From assembly GCA_965249895.1 (NCBI GenBank), contig CBDFNC010000003.1, positions 434,001 to 498,000 of the forward strand: a stretch of DNA of 64,000 nt, read 5' to 3'. The DNA is from CBDFNC01 sp965249895 (lineage in GTDB: Bacteria; Pseudomonadota; Gammaproteobacteria; Enterobacterales; CBDFNC01). Of the stretch, positions 24,681-32,770 are shown one piece after another. The notes under the pieces are model-generated. The model searched no databases, was not told the DNA's origin, and was given only the letters and a program-made list of their open reading frames with translations. Each line of letters opens with the position of its first letter. Positions within the stretch are counted from its first letter, which is position 1. A program made the position numbers and the translations under genes.

Positions 24681-25624
24681 AAAAATTACTTTTAGCGACA
24701 TTGTTGGTATCGGGTCAGGCTAGTGCTAGTGCGTCAATTGAGCTTGATGTATGCGGTGAAGCGACACGCTTTGATTCTGTGCCAAAACGTGCGGTAGCGA
24801 ACGATATCAATATGCTCAAAATAATGTTGGCGTTGGATCTTAAGCAAAATATGGCGGGATATTCCGGAGTCAGCGGATACCATAAGATGTCTGAGCAAGT
24901 CGCGAGCCAGGTAGCGGCCTTGCCTGAGTTGGCTCCCAAGTATCCGTCCATGGAAAACTTGCTTAATGTGGATGCAGATTTTTACTTTGCCGGCTGGAAT
25001 TATGGCATGAAAGTCGGAGGGGAAGTCACACCGGCAACATTGGCTAAGTATGATATAGCCGCCTACGCCATACGTGAATCTTGCGCCCATGTGCAAAAGC
25101 GTGACACCGTCAGTCTGGCGGATACATTTTATGATATTGAAGCTATCGGCAAGATATTTGCAGTTCAAAGCAAGGCTGATGTATTAATAACCGGGTATAA
25201 GTCCAGGTTGTCACAGGTGTCCGACAAGCTTGACCAGGTAAAGAGCAAATCCGTGTTTGTGTATGATAGTGGAGAGGACAAGCCATTTACATCTGGTGGC
25301 CTGGCTGTGCCTAACGCGATTATTGAGGCAGCCGGTGGCAGCAATGTGATGAAAGATGTGAAGAAGAGTTGGACCCAGGTAAATTGGGAAGCTGTCGTTG
25401 AAGCCAATCCAGAGCATATAGTCATTATCGACTACGGTACCCCTAGCGCTGCTGAAAAAATAGCATTTTTAAAACAGCTGCCTGCCACTGCAGAGGTCAC
25501 TGCGGTGAAAAACAATCAATTTACCATTCTAAGTTATGCCGCAGCGACACCTGGAATTGAAAATATAGACGCAGTGGAAAAACTGGCTATGGACCTGTAC
25601 CCGGAACGTTTTAGTCTTAAATAA
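24677..25624 (+). CDS. btuF: periplasmic substrate-binding protein of the B12-type importer
   Basis: This TroA/FhuD/BtuF-fold binding protein has about 316 residues with a signal peptide (KKLLLATLLVSGQASASA). The N domain begins VCGEATRFDSVPKRAVAND; a long connecting helix precedes the C domain with NPEHIVIIDYG and a C-terminal helix. I prefer the GTG at 24677 (overlapping the previous TGA) because AAGGAAG lies seven bases upstream; an ATG at 24671 is too close to that site. It should deliver cobalamin to the permease, inferred from the riboswitch. It is longer than E. coli BtuF (266). Confidence 0.8.
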   Translation: MKKLLLATLLVSGQASASASIELDVCGEATRFDSVPKRAVANDINMLKIMLALDLKQNMAGYSGVSGYHKMSEQVASQVAALPELAPKYPSMENLLNVDADFYFAGWNYGMKVGGEVTPATLAKYDIAAYAIRESCAHVQKRDTVSLADTFYDIEAIGKIFAVQSKADVLITGYKSRLSQVSDKLDQVKSKSVFVYDSGEDKPFTSGGLAVPNAIIEAAGGSNVMKDVKKSWTQVNWEAVVEANPEHIVIIDYGTPSAAEKIAFLKQLPATAEVTAVKNNQFTILSYAAATPGIENIDAVEKLAMDLYPERFSLK

Positions 25625-25625
25625 T

Positions 25626-26645
25626 ATGCGCTTAGACTCTCTATCAACAGGCCAGCTATTGGGCCTGTTATTCGCTGCCTTGGTTATTTCCCTGGGCTTG
25701 TCCGTGTCCTTTGGCTCCGCCGATATTTCACCGCAAATGCTTGTTGCTGTGACTCTGCATAAAGTGTTTCCGGCTTTAGTCGAGGTTGATTGGAGCAAGG
25801 GAAAAGAGATCATCATTTGGCAGATACGCTTCCCAAGGGTCCTGCTGGGCGCCTTGGTGGGAGCTGGTTTGGCAATAGTTGGTGCTTGTTTGCAAGCTGT
25901 GACGCGTAATTCAATGGCCGACCCTTATCTCTTTGGCGCATCAGCTGGGGCATCGTTTGGTGCCGTGTTGATAATGCTGCACCTGGGGTTGGTCCTTGGT
26001 CCATTTAGCTTGCCGTTGGCTGCTTTTACCGGCGCTTTGTTATCAATGATGTTGGTATTAATAGTCGCCAGTAAAGGTCAGGGGCTCTCTCAACAAAAGC
26101 TAATTTTAAGCGGTGTGGCTATACACTTCATCCTTATGTCGATGACAAACGTACTGATTTTTATGGGAGATCACCAAGCGGCGGGCACAGTGATGTTTTG
26201 GATGTTAGGCGGATTAGGTGCGGCGCAGTGGCAGCACTTACTATTTCCGAGCCTGGCGCTGTTACTCGCCTTAGTTGTATCAATACATAAGGCCAAGTCC
26301 CTGAATGCTATTATGGCTGGTGATGAAACGGCAGTCACATTAGGGATTAATGTCACCAAAACCCGTGTGTTGACCTTTGCTCTGTGTGCCTTGGTTACCG
26401 GGGTTATGGTTGCCTTTAGTGGTGCGATTGGTTTTGTGGGATTAATGGTGCCTCATATCGTCAGGTTAATGGTTGGGGCGGACAATGCCAAAGTTATCCC
26501 TGTGAGTGCCTTGCTGGGTGCTTTGCTTTTGGTATGGTCGGATACGCTGGCTCGTACTGTGATTGCGCCACAGGATCTTCCTGTGGGCATAGTGACGGCA
26601 TTACTGGGTGGTATTTTCTTTGTCTATATTATGGCCAGAAAGTAG
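25626..26645 (+). CDS. btuC: cobalamin-type ABC transporter permease (FecCD family)
   Basis: This 339-residue inner-membrane permease has about ten hydrophobic helices. Family landmarks: PRVLLGALVGAGLAIVGACLQ near residue 63, RNSMADPYLFGASAGASFGAV near 90, and FSGAIGFVGLMVPHIVRL near 257, the coupling helix that contacts the ATPase. It begins one base after the binding-protein stop, so the operon is leader-btuD-btuF-btuC. No TonB-dependent receptor (btuB) is in the operon, so the outer-membrane step must be encoded elsewhere. Confidence 0.88.
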   Translation: MRLDSLSTGQLLGLLFAALVISLGLSVSFGSADISPQMLVAVTLHKVFPALVEVDWSKGKEIIIWQIRFPRVLLGALVGAGLAIVGACLQAVTRNSMADPYLFGASAGASFGAVLIMLHLGLVLGPFSLPLAAFTGALLSMMLVLIVASKGQGLSQQKLILSGVAIHFILMSMTNVLIFMGDHQAAGTVMFWMLGGLGAAQWQHLLFPSLALLLALVVSIHKAKSLNAIMAGDETAVTLGINVTKTRVLTFALCALVTGVMVAFSGAIGFVGLMVPHIVRLMVGADNAKVIPVSALLGALLLVWSDTLARTVIAPQDLPVGIVTALLGGIFFVYIMARK

Positions 26646-26659
26646 CCCCTAGCGGGGCT
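26644..26659 (+). terminator. terminator of the B12 importer operon
   Basis: AGCCCC (26644-26649) pairs with GGGGCT (26654-26659) around TAGC and is followed by TCTGTTT. The first arm overlaps the btuC stop codon. Confidence 0.75.
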
Positions 26660-26915
26660 TCTGTTTAAGCCAATTTTTAGGCCGACTTTAATATTTGCAA
26701 ACATGACGACTTCCTTGTGAGCTTGTTCGAATCGAAGAAATTATTGCTGTAGGGCGTGAATGTTAATTAGCGGTTTCACTTTCTGTTAACCCACTTACTG
26801 ATTAGCTTGTAACAAAACCTCTCATGTGGATTTGCCAGTAAACTAAGAGGGCTGTAGTTTACGGGCTAAAATTTCAAGTATTTTAGGTAAATAGCGGCTT
26901 TATCGCGGGAGAAAT

Positions 26916-27581
26916 ATGGCCTTAAAAGAAACGGATCTTTATCCACCTCTTAAATTGTTCTTACAGGGGCAAGGCTATGAGGTAAAAGGTGAGGTGAATG
27001 ACTGCGATCTGGTTGCGGTAAGAGGTGATGAAGAGCCGGTGGTAATCGAGCTGAAGCTCTCGATTAATCTGACCTTACTATTGCAGGCCGTGGACAGGGT
27101 TGGGATCACGGATCATGTGTATATTGCTGTACCGCTTGGTTGTGGAGCGCTAAAACAGAAGAAGAAAAAAGTTATTAAACTTCTCAGGATGTTAGGTCTT
27201 GGTTTAATTGGTATCGATTTGCAGGGAAAAAAAGGCTTCGTGGAAATTTTACTGGATCCCGGAGATTATCAACCGAAAAAGAACAAAACCAAGAAAACGC
27301 GTTTGTTGGGGGAGTTCAACAAACGAGTGGGAGATCCAAACCTGGGCGGAGCTACCACGCGACAAGGCAGGAGAACAGCATATAGACAAAGGGCGGTGCA
27401 GATTGCTCAATATTTGCAGCATAAAGGCGAATGTAAAGCCGCGGCGGTAGCGGGTGACTTAGGCGAGCCCAAAGCCAGAGATATCCTTTACCGTGACTAT
27501 TACGGGTGGTTTGACGGGTTAGGTAAAGGCATATATAAGTTGTCCCCAAAGGGGAAGGATGAGTTAGCTCTTTGGGCCTGA
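26916..27581 (+). CDS. DUF2161 family PD-(D/E)XK-type phosphodiesterase
   Basis: This 221-residue protein has a nuclease-like N-terminal domain: CDLVAVRGDEEPVVIELKLS (about 30-51) supplies the Asp and the E-x-K of a PD-(D/E)XK active site, preceded by a helix with an early Glu. The C-terminal part is basic and helical and resembles a winged helix (AVAGDLGEPKARDILYRDYYGWF). DUF2161 proteins are annotated as putative phosphodiesterases without known substrate. ATG 26916 follows GGGAGAA. It is a single-gene unit convergent with nrtR. Confidence 0.8.
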   Translation: MALKETDLYPPLKLFLQGQGYEVKGEVNDCDLVAVRGDEEPVVIELKLSINLTLLLQAVDRVGITDHVYIAVPLGCGALKQKKKKVIKLLRMLGLGLIGIDLQGKKGFVEILLDPGDYQPKKNKTKKTRLLGEFNKRVGDPNLGGATTRQGRRTAYRQRAVQIAQYLQHKGECKAAAVAGDLGEPKARDILYRDYYGWFDGLGKGIYKLSPKGKDELALWA

Positions 27582-27593
27582 TGGATGGCGTAT

Positions 27594-28280
27594 TCAAGTT
27601 GTTGCGTGAATGGGAGCATTACTTGGATTTCCCTTCATTAATTGATCAAAATGATAGTTTTCAATACCTTTTTTAAGTCGATACAGGGTTGCTGGGCGGT
27701 TTTGACTGCGATCCATCTCTCCTGTTTCAACTAATATTTCACTGCGCTCGATACGTCGGCGAAATGCGGCTTTTGGTAGTTGGCTATTTAATACGGTTTC
27801 AAAGGATTGCTGAAATTCAGGCAGGGTAAATTGAGGCTTTAACAGGTATACGGGTAAGCAGGTGTACTGTGATTTATACACGAGACGCTCATTAGCCATA
27901 CAAATTAGCTTATAGTGGTCAAACGCAAGCCCTACCTGGTGACTTAGTACCTTGTTTAGGTTAATCCATTCGTTGGGGCCGGAAGCCATCTGGTCAGTCC
28001 CGACCAGGCAAAGGTGCAAACAGCAAATGGACCAGGACCTGGGGTCTCTGTTGGCATTAGCAACAGTGCTCACCTGCTCAAAATAATCTGGTGACAGACC
28101 TGCTCTTAGGTCCAGGATCCGCACTACAGTATCATCCATAGTAGCGTCCTTCTCTACCTGGATCCCGCCGCCAATTAAACTGTAACAACCGTGAAAAGGC
28201 TCTGCGCGTCTCTTTTTCAGTAATATTTCTAGTTGTTGATTTACCAAACGAAAACAGCAAATCTCCACTGTGCCTATCAT
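27594..28280 (-). CDS. nrtR: NrtR-type NAD-metabolism regulator (Nudix plus winged helix)
   Basis: This 228-residue protein has an N-terminal Nudix domain (about 1-140) and a C-terminal winged helix (about 150-215, FRRRIERSEILVETG). The Nudix box is degenerate: in the GX5EX7REUXEEXGU pattern the stretch reads DTVVRILDLRAGL, so the catalytic glutamates are replaced by Ile, Leu and Arg. That is what is known for NrtR, which senses ADP-ribose instead of hydrolysing it. It is divergent from nadE, its expected target. Repeats in the shared promoter region are candidate operators. Confidence 0.88.
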   Translation of the reverse strand: MIGTVEICCFRLVNQQLEILLKKRRAEPFHGCYSLIGGGIQVEKDATMDDTVVRILDLRAGLSPDYFEQVSTVANANRDPRSWSICCLHLCLVGTDQMASGPNEWINLNKVLSHQVGLAFDHYKLICMANERLVYKSQYTCLPVYLLKPQFTLPEFQQSFETVLNSQLPKAAFRRRIERSEILVETGEMDRSQNRPATLYRLKKGIENYHFDQLMKGNPSNAPIHATT

Positions 28281-28328
28281 GATTATCTTAACCTTATGTG
28301 TTGGCCTTGAATCGCATTAAAAAACCAT

Positions 28329-28444
28329 AAGTATCTAGCAAGTCTTTACATATAATATAAGTATCCTTTCAATACTTATATTTCAGCTAAAGGTTAATTT
28401 AATTTAAAACCTTTGTAAATCAAACTGATATATACGCAAGTATC
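28329..28444. promoter_or_regulatory. AAGTATC repeats and palindrome between nrtR and nadE
   Basis: ATATAAGTAT (28355-28364) and ATACTTATAT (28372-28381) form a perfect 10-bp inverted repeat with a 7-base spacer. Additional AAGTATC half sites lie at 28329-28335, exactly 30 bases upstream of the palindrome's own half site, and at 28438-28444. The helical phasing and position between the divergent genes suggest NrtR binding; the rest of the 343-base gap is AT rich with no gene. Confidence 0.6.
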
Positions 28445-28623
28445 TTTTGCATGCTGAGTTTCTTGTGCAGGAATAAGCTAATTTAGGCGATTTGCTTTTA
28501 GCCTATGAGCGGAAATGCTAAATTGAGGGCATTGCATCAGAATAGGTGATTTGGATGCACTTTCTATAGCCAGGCTTGCTAAGTGAAAGCAGGCGGAGGC
28601 AAGCACTTTTATAAGGAGTAAGA

Positions 28624-29454
28624 ATGAAGGAACAGATCCTTGCTGAAATGAGAGTAGAGCCAAGTATTGATCCTGAGTTCGAAATCCAGCGACGCGTTGA
28701 TTTCCTTAAAGCCAGGTTGGTTCAGTCCTATAGCCGTTCATTGGTTTTGGGGATCAGCGGCGGTGTTGATTCCAGTACTGCGGGTCGGCTCTGCCAGCTT
28801 GCTGTGGAACAGTTAAATCGGGAAAAGAAAACAGATCAATATCAGTTTATTGCTGTACGTTTACCTTACGATGTACAACAAGATGAAGATGAAGCACAAC
28901 TTGCGATTGACTTCATTCAACCCAGTAAGCGGGTGACTGTGAATATTCATGCCGGAGTCGATGGTATTCACGATGCAACTCTTGCTGCCGTACAGGCTGC
29001 TGGGTTGGGTTTACCTGCTGCCGGTAAAGTCGATTTTGCAAAAGGCAATGTCAAAGCGCGCCAGCGTATGGTGGCTCAGTATGAAATCGCAGGATTAACG
29101 GCGGGCTTAGTGGTAGGAACCGACCACAGTGCAGAAAATATTACCGGTTTTTATACGAAATTTGGTGATGGCGCCTGTGATCTTGCACCTTTGTTTGGTT
29201 TAAATAAACGTCAAGTCCGTTCACTGGCCAAAACTCTAGGTGCGCCTGCGTTACTGGTGGGGAAAGCGCCGACTGCCGACCTTGAATGTATGAAGCCGCA
29301 GCTAAAGGATGAAGACGCATTAGGCCTGAGTTATGATCAGATTGATGACTTCCTGGAAGGGAAGAGTGTTCCCCAGGAAGTGGCGGATAAACTGGTCCAG
29401 ATCTACCAGCGAACTCAGCACAAACGTCAGCCAATTCCAACTATTTACGATTAA
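28624..29454 (+). CDS. nadE: NH3-dependent NAD+ synthetase
   Basis: NadE converts deamido-NAD to NAD with ATP and ammonia, the last step of NAD synthesis. The 276-residue length is that of the stand-alone ammonia-dependent form, with no glutaminase domain. The PP-loop SGGVDSSTAGRLCQLA is near residue 45, with GNVKARQRM near 140, GTDHSAENITGFYTKFGDGACDL-type motif near 161 and PTADLE near 218. ATG 28624 follows AAGGAG. It is probably repressed by the divergent NrtR through the AAGTATC repeats. Confidence 0.96.
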   Translation: MKEQILAEMRVEPSIDPEFEIQRRVDFLKARLVQSYSRSLVLGISGGVDSSTAGRLCQLAVEQLNREKKTDQYQFIAVRLPYDVQQDEDEAQLAIDFIQPSKRVTVNIHAGVDGIHDATLAAVQAAGLGLPAAGKVDFAKGNVKARQRMVAQYEIAGLTAGLVVGTDHSAENITGFYTKFGDGACDLAPLFGLNKRQVRSLAKTLGAPALLVGKAPTADLECMKPQLKDEDALGLSYDQIDDFLEGKSVPQEVADKLVQIYQRTQHKRQPIPTIYD

Positions 29455-29460
29455 TCTGTA

Positions 29461-29486
29461 GCCCCTGGTGACTTTCTATCAGGGGC
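29461..29486. terminator. hairpin between nadE and the yjjJ pseudogene
   Basis: GCCCCTG (29461-29467) pairs with CAGGGGC (29480-29486) with a 12-base loop, between two convergent genes; the second arm overlaps the stop of the minus-strand gene. It is a likely two-way terminator, although T tracts are short. Confidence 0.6.
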
Positions 29487-30752
29487 CATATTTGACTTTG
29501 ACTCGCTTTATTTCGAGCATGTTTTTTTTCGCCAGGCTGCGAAAGTCACTAGATAAATAAGGGTATTTGACTATTTCCTGCCAATAGCCTTGAGCTAAAT
29601 CCATGGCGTTAAACCAAAATGAGGTATTCCTGGCTGTAGGTGGTTTAATGACAATACTTTCCTTGCTGATATAACCCGTAGATTCAGGCCGGTAGAGTGA
29701 AGGGGCGATATCATAGAAAGGGACAATTTCCTGATTGCTTAAGCCTTGCTGAAATATAGCGACTTCGGTTTGGTTCCAACGAATATCTCCAATTAATTGA
29801 GTGAAAAGCTCAACCAATTCAATCTTATTTAGCGTCTCTTCACTAAGGTTTTGGTGATTTTTCAGTTCGGGTAGTTCAATAGCGCCTTGTCTGGTGTATT
29901 CATTTATCCTGTCATATCGTTCTATTTCCAAAAATACACGGTTCGCCGCCTTGATAACCTTGCTGCGAACGGTTTTCAGTCCTTGCCTGGCAAGGAATTC
30001 AAGGGCAAGGTGTTCGGCCATTAATAAATCAGCCATACGTTTTCCTCTGATATCTTGCATAGGTTCGGAAAACTTGACTATCACATGGCGTGTTTTGTGC
30101 TCTTTTCCAGTCACAACAGCACAAAATTTGGGCTCGGAGCCATGAATGATTTCGCCTCTGTAACTTCCCTGTGCCAGGGTATTCAGGACTTTTGGGTAGG
30201 CTGCATGGCGCAAGGACTCATTTATCTGCAGCGGATGTTCGTAGTTAGCCAAATACTTTTCTAATGCTTGCTCACCCAGGATCAGGTTGCCGGGTAACAG
30301 TTGACCGTCACAGATTAAGGCCTGGATTTTATCTTCGATATTCCAGTCAGAATAATTTCCAGGCCAACAGGTATCCGACTGGGGGGCATGCAGGGCAGCC
30401 AGAAAACTATCCTGGGGAAAATTATCCAGCTGAGGAGGTAAGCCAGGTAATATGTGGGCGGCCTTTAACAGGGTTTTTCCTTTATACAGCAGATGGAATT
30501 CGGCGATTTTTATAGCGCTGCTTCGGCCCTTTACTTCGAACAAGGGGAGCGATTTATAGTCGTTATTGATGGGTTTTACGGCGACATAAGTGGTCGCTCT
30601 GGCTTTGCCGATTTTTACCACCCTATGTTCAGGAAGTTGATTGATTAGACGTGAGCAACTTGCCTGACTTATCCCATTTGTTGCTGAAGTTGTGCCGAAG
30701 TAACAGGTCCATAGTGTCGAATTATACTTATGAATTTATCCAGCTTGTCCAC
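29479..30752 (-). pseudogene. yjjJ: yjjJ-like HipA-family protein, frameshifted
   Basis: The gene encodes a HipA-family serine/threonine kinase-like protein of the YjjJ type. The N-terminal helix-turn-helix begins at the GTG at 30752 (ribosome site GGCGGAGA) and reads to LQQQMG, where a TAA appears at 30669-30671. The continuation ISQASCSRLINQL lies in another frame, consistent with loss of one G from the GGG run at 30673-30675. From a GTG at 30621 the rest is open for 380 codons (GSEPKF near 161). The HipA catalytic motif, LIGATDAHAKNFSIF in E. coli HipA, reads LIGDIRWNQTEVAIF here: catalytic Asp is Arg and metal Asn is Glu; the later YDIAP Asp remains. It is decaying, or a degenerate non-kinase. 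Confidence 0.8.
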
Positions 30753-30991
30753 AGTCTCCGCCTGTTTGTGAATAGATGCTTGAATAAATAATATATCGTT
30801 TATTGTTTTATTAGTATATAAAATACATGTACTTATATATAATCCATGTGTAAAATTATTGTTGTTATGAATAGATAATAGAGTTTTTACGGTGAGTGGT
30901 TTCGAGCCGGGAATCAAGTATCTCCGGGCTATGCTGGCTTAACTATCATCCACTCTGATACACAGGTTCAGCCATTAAAAATCACGCGTTT
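30753..30991. other. AT-rich intergenic stretch without a supported gene
   Basis: The interval upstream of the yjjJ pseudogene is strongly AT rich and contains runs such as AATAATAT and TATATATAA. I see no convincing gene. The yjjJ promoter is probably here. The composition contrasts with its neighbours and fits an accessory insertion point. Confidence 0.5.
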
Positions 30992-31106
30992 TGTAGGAGC
31001 GAATGCCTCTTGTCAGGAGACAGTGCGAAGCCTGCGCCGATAAGATGCGCCGAACGTGCATCCATGCGCTTAACATCTCATCCCTGAGATGGGTTCGGCT
31101 CCTACA
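30992..31106 (-). repeat. dispersed multi-hairpin repeat, copy 2, with outer TGTAGGAGC arms
   Basis: TGTAGGAGC (30992-31000) and GCTCCTACA (31098-31106) are perfect inverted arms of a 115-bp element. Inside, 31048-31099 is the exact reverse complement of 52 bases of copy 1 (CGCCGAAC/GTTCGGC outer stem, CATCTCA/TGAGATG hairpin at 31074-31091). Read on the minus strand it starts about 10 bases after the PACE gene, the same relation copy 1 has to dld. Confidence 0.85.
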
Positions 31107-31116
31107 GCGGCACGGG

Positions 31117-31560
31117 TCAGATTGTCGGTTCACTTGTTTCAGGATGAACACTCGCTAGCGGAAATATCTTGTCATAAGCCAGATTGTATAAATAGGCGTA
31201 GACCAGGTAAAAAGTGATCAGGGCGATATCCATCACAAACGCCTGCAAAAGCGTTGTCCCCAACATCCAGGCTAATACAGGCAAGGTAAGCACCAGTAAT
31301 TCAGTCTCGAAACCTAAGGCGTGGATAACACGTACGGATTGACTTTTTTCTGTGCCACCCAGCATTTTGAGCGTCAGCTTGTCGAAGTAAAGGTTATATA
31401 CATAATTCCAAATCGTGGCGGCGACTGACAGTAGGATGCCGATAGCGCCTGATTGATGCAACTCAACACCGAAGATCAGGGTTACAAAAGGGATAGCGGC
31501 TAGCAGTCCAATCACTTCAAAGCCGATGGCGTGCCGGATCCGATCAGATGTATTGCGCAT
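31117..31560 (-). CDS. PACE family antimicrobial efflux transporter
   Basis: This 147-residue inner-membrane protein has four hydrophobic helices, arranged as two tandem bacterial-transmembrane-pair domains. Each repeat starts with a similar polar helix (RIRHAIGFEVIGLLAAIP and RVIHALGFETELLVLTLP) and ends in a YNxxFDKL or YNLAYDKIFP motif, the PACE signature (AceI of Acinetobacter, chlorhexidine and diamine efflux). The ATG at 31560 is preferred because GGGGAG lies ten bases upstream; an ATG at 31575 is in frame. A single gene in the accessory patch; substrate unknown. Confidence 0.9.
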   Translation of the reverse strand: MRNTSDRIRHAIGFEVIGLLAAIPFVTLIFGVELHQSGAIGILLSVAATIWNYVYNLYFDKLTLKMLGGTEKSQSVRVIHALGFETELLVLTLPVLAWMLGTTLLQAFVMDIALITFYLVYAYLYNLAYDKIFPLASVHPETSEPTI

Positions 31561-31662
31561 AGTAAATCTCCCCATAAAAATTATGATACTAATTCTAACT
31601 GTTTTATAGTTAGTGTTAAGTTAGTAAGTATCGTTAATTTAGATGGGTTGGCTTTGTTAGAG

Positions 31663-32484
31663 CTAAGAGCTCGGACTGTAATGCCGTTTTAGCCAAGCAC
31701 TTAAACCATCAAGACCAGGAAATAACACTCTTTCCGTAATATTTGACTGATCCAATTTGTCACGGATCTCCCACTTTAGTTCTCTGGGGATAATGATCTG
31801 AGTGGTATCTACCTTGTGTTTTTCCAGTAATAAGTCCAGGGGGGTGGTGGCGTTAGAAGCGATAGAAAATAGCGCGTATTGGTTCACTATCCTCGGGTTG
31901 ATAGAGGGGGGTTCGAAAAATATAAAGAACTCTTCAGGATCCAGAGCCTGGAATTCCAACAGGGAGTCGACGAGCTTGGAGAGCATTTCCATGGTAAAGA
32001 CACTGGAGCCCTCACATTCCAGATGGCTGGCAAGTTTATCGGGCACAATATCCAGGCAGTTGTGGTAGTTCACCTTCCAAATTACACCGTCCTGACCGCC
32101 CATAGTCAGATCTGAGGTGGCGAAATGTAATGCGACCAATGGGGAGTAGGTCCAGTCGAGCAATCGCGTAGGTAAGCCATGGTGTTGAGCCAGAGTTAAC
32201 CAGTGCCAGATAGAGTCGGATTTATGAAAGCTGTCATGGCCGTATTTTATAAAGTTTCTAAGCAGGTGTTTCTCCAGGCTGGGGTAATCCCCTTCCAGCC
32301 GCATCAGGGATGTTTTAAGGGTAAAGTTGTGATTAGCTAAGCCTCGATAGACAAAAGGGGCCCTGAATCGACTGATATCGCTATTCCAACTGTCTTCAAA
32401 CAGTAGTTCCTGTAATTGCTGCCAGGATTGAGCAAATTTAGTATGCATAGCTTCTTGGTCTTTCCCTATAAAAGCCGAGTCCAT
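31663..32484 (-). CDS. FRG-domain protein
   Basis: This 273-residue cytoplasmic protein is built around an FRG domain (about residues 40-150): FVYRGLANHNFTLKTSLMR, then WLTLAQHHGLPTRLLDWTYSPLVALHFA, the family's most conserved block. The C-terminal half has no recognised motif. FRG proteins are scattered, often in defence or mobile regions, and their activity is not settled. The ATG at 32484 falls inside a copy of the dispersed repeat; an ATG at 32448 (residue 13) with AGAAG upstream may be the original start. No partner gene is adjacent, and codon use is not obviously odd. Confidence 0.85.
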   Translation of the reverse strand: MDSAFIGKDQEAMHTKFAQSWQQLQELLFEDSWNSDISRFRAPFVYRGLANHNFTLKTSLMRLEGDYPSLEKHLLRNFIKYGHDSFHKSDSIWHWLTLAQHHGLPTRLLDWTYSPLVALHFATSDLTMGGQDGVIWKVNYHNCLDIVPDKLASHLECEGSSVFTMEMLSKLVDSLLEFQALDPEEFFIFFEPPSINPRIVNQYALFSIASNATTPLDLLLEKHKVDTTQIIIPRELKWEIRDKLDQSNITERVLFPGLDGLSAWLKRHYSPSS

Positions 32485-32524
32485 CTCAGAGGTGAGATGT
32501 TAAATGCAGGGATGCAAGCTCGGC
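32474..32524 (+). repeat. dispersed multi-hairpin repeat, copy 3 (diverged)
   Basis: GCCGAG (32474-32479) pairs with CTCGGC (32519-32524). Inside are the same CATCTCA/TGAGATG hairpin (32482-32499) with loop GAGG in place of GGGA, and the short ATGC-type hairpin. Relative to copies 1 and 2 the outer stem has changed an A-T pair to G-C on both sides. It overlaps the start codon of the FRG gene. Confidence 0.8.
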
Positions 32525-32770
32525 AAACATTGTCAGCATAAGTCGTAACGCTACTAACCTGAAAGACAACATGGGCTCAGTCTCGTGTCCTTTGTTACCC
32601 CAAATCGCTTATTTGTTAGTGTGACCGGTATAAATGACCTTTTAATTGCAGCTCATTTTCCCTTGGTCGATTAGAGAGTGTAGCCACAGCACAGTTTTGT
32701 AATTCATAGGTTCTAGTCTAGCAAGCTGCTCATATAAGATAAGCGAGATACCTCTCAGCGGAGCAACTTA

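Noticed and set aside
26690..26705. Second copy of the psuK operator (TTTGCAAACAT) after the B12 operon
   Set aside because: Only one half site is present, with no symmetric partner; likely chance.
30669..30917. Separate 82-residue protein upstream of the HipA-like gene
   Set aside because: Its last 27 residues are the start of the YjjJ helix-turn-helix and continue in another frame; the rest is AT-rich translation without ribosome site.
15247..32524. The dispersed repeats as CRISPR repeats or insertion-sequence ends
   Set aside because: Copies are far apart without spacers, and no transposase lies between or beside them; the interval contains ordinary core genes.
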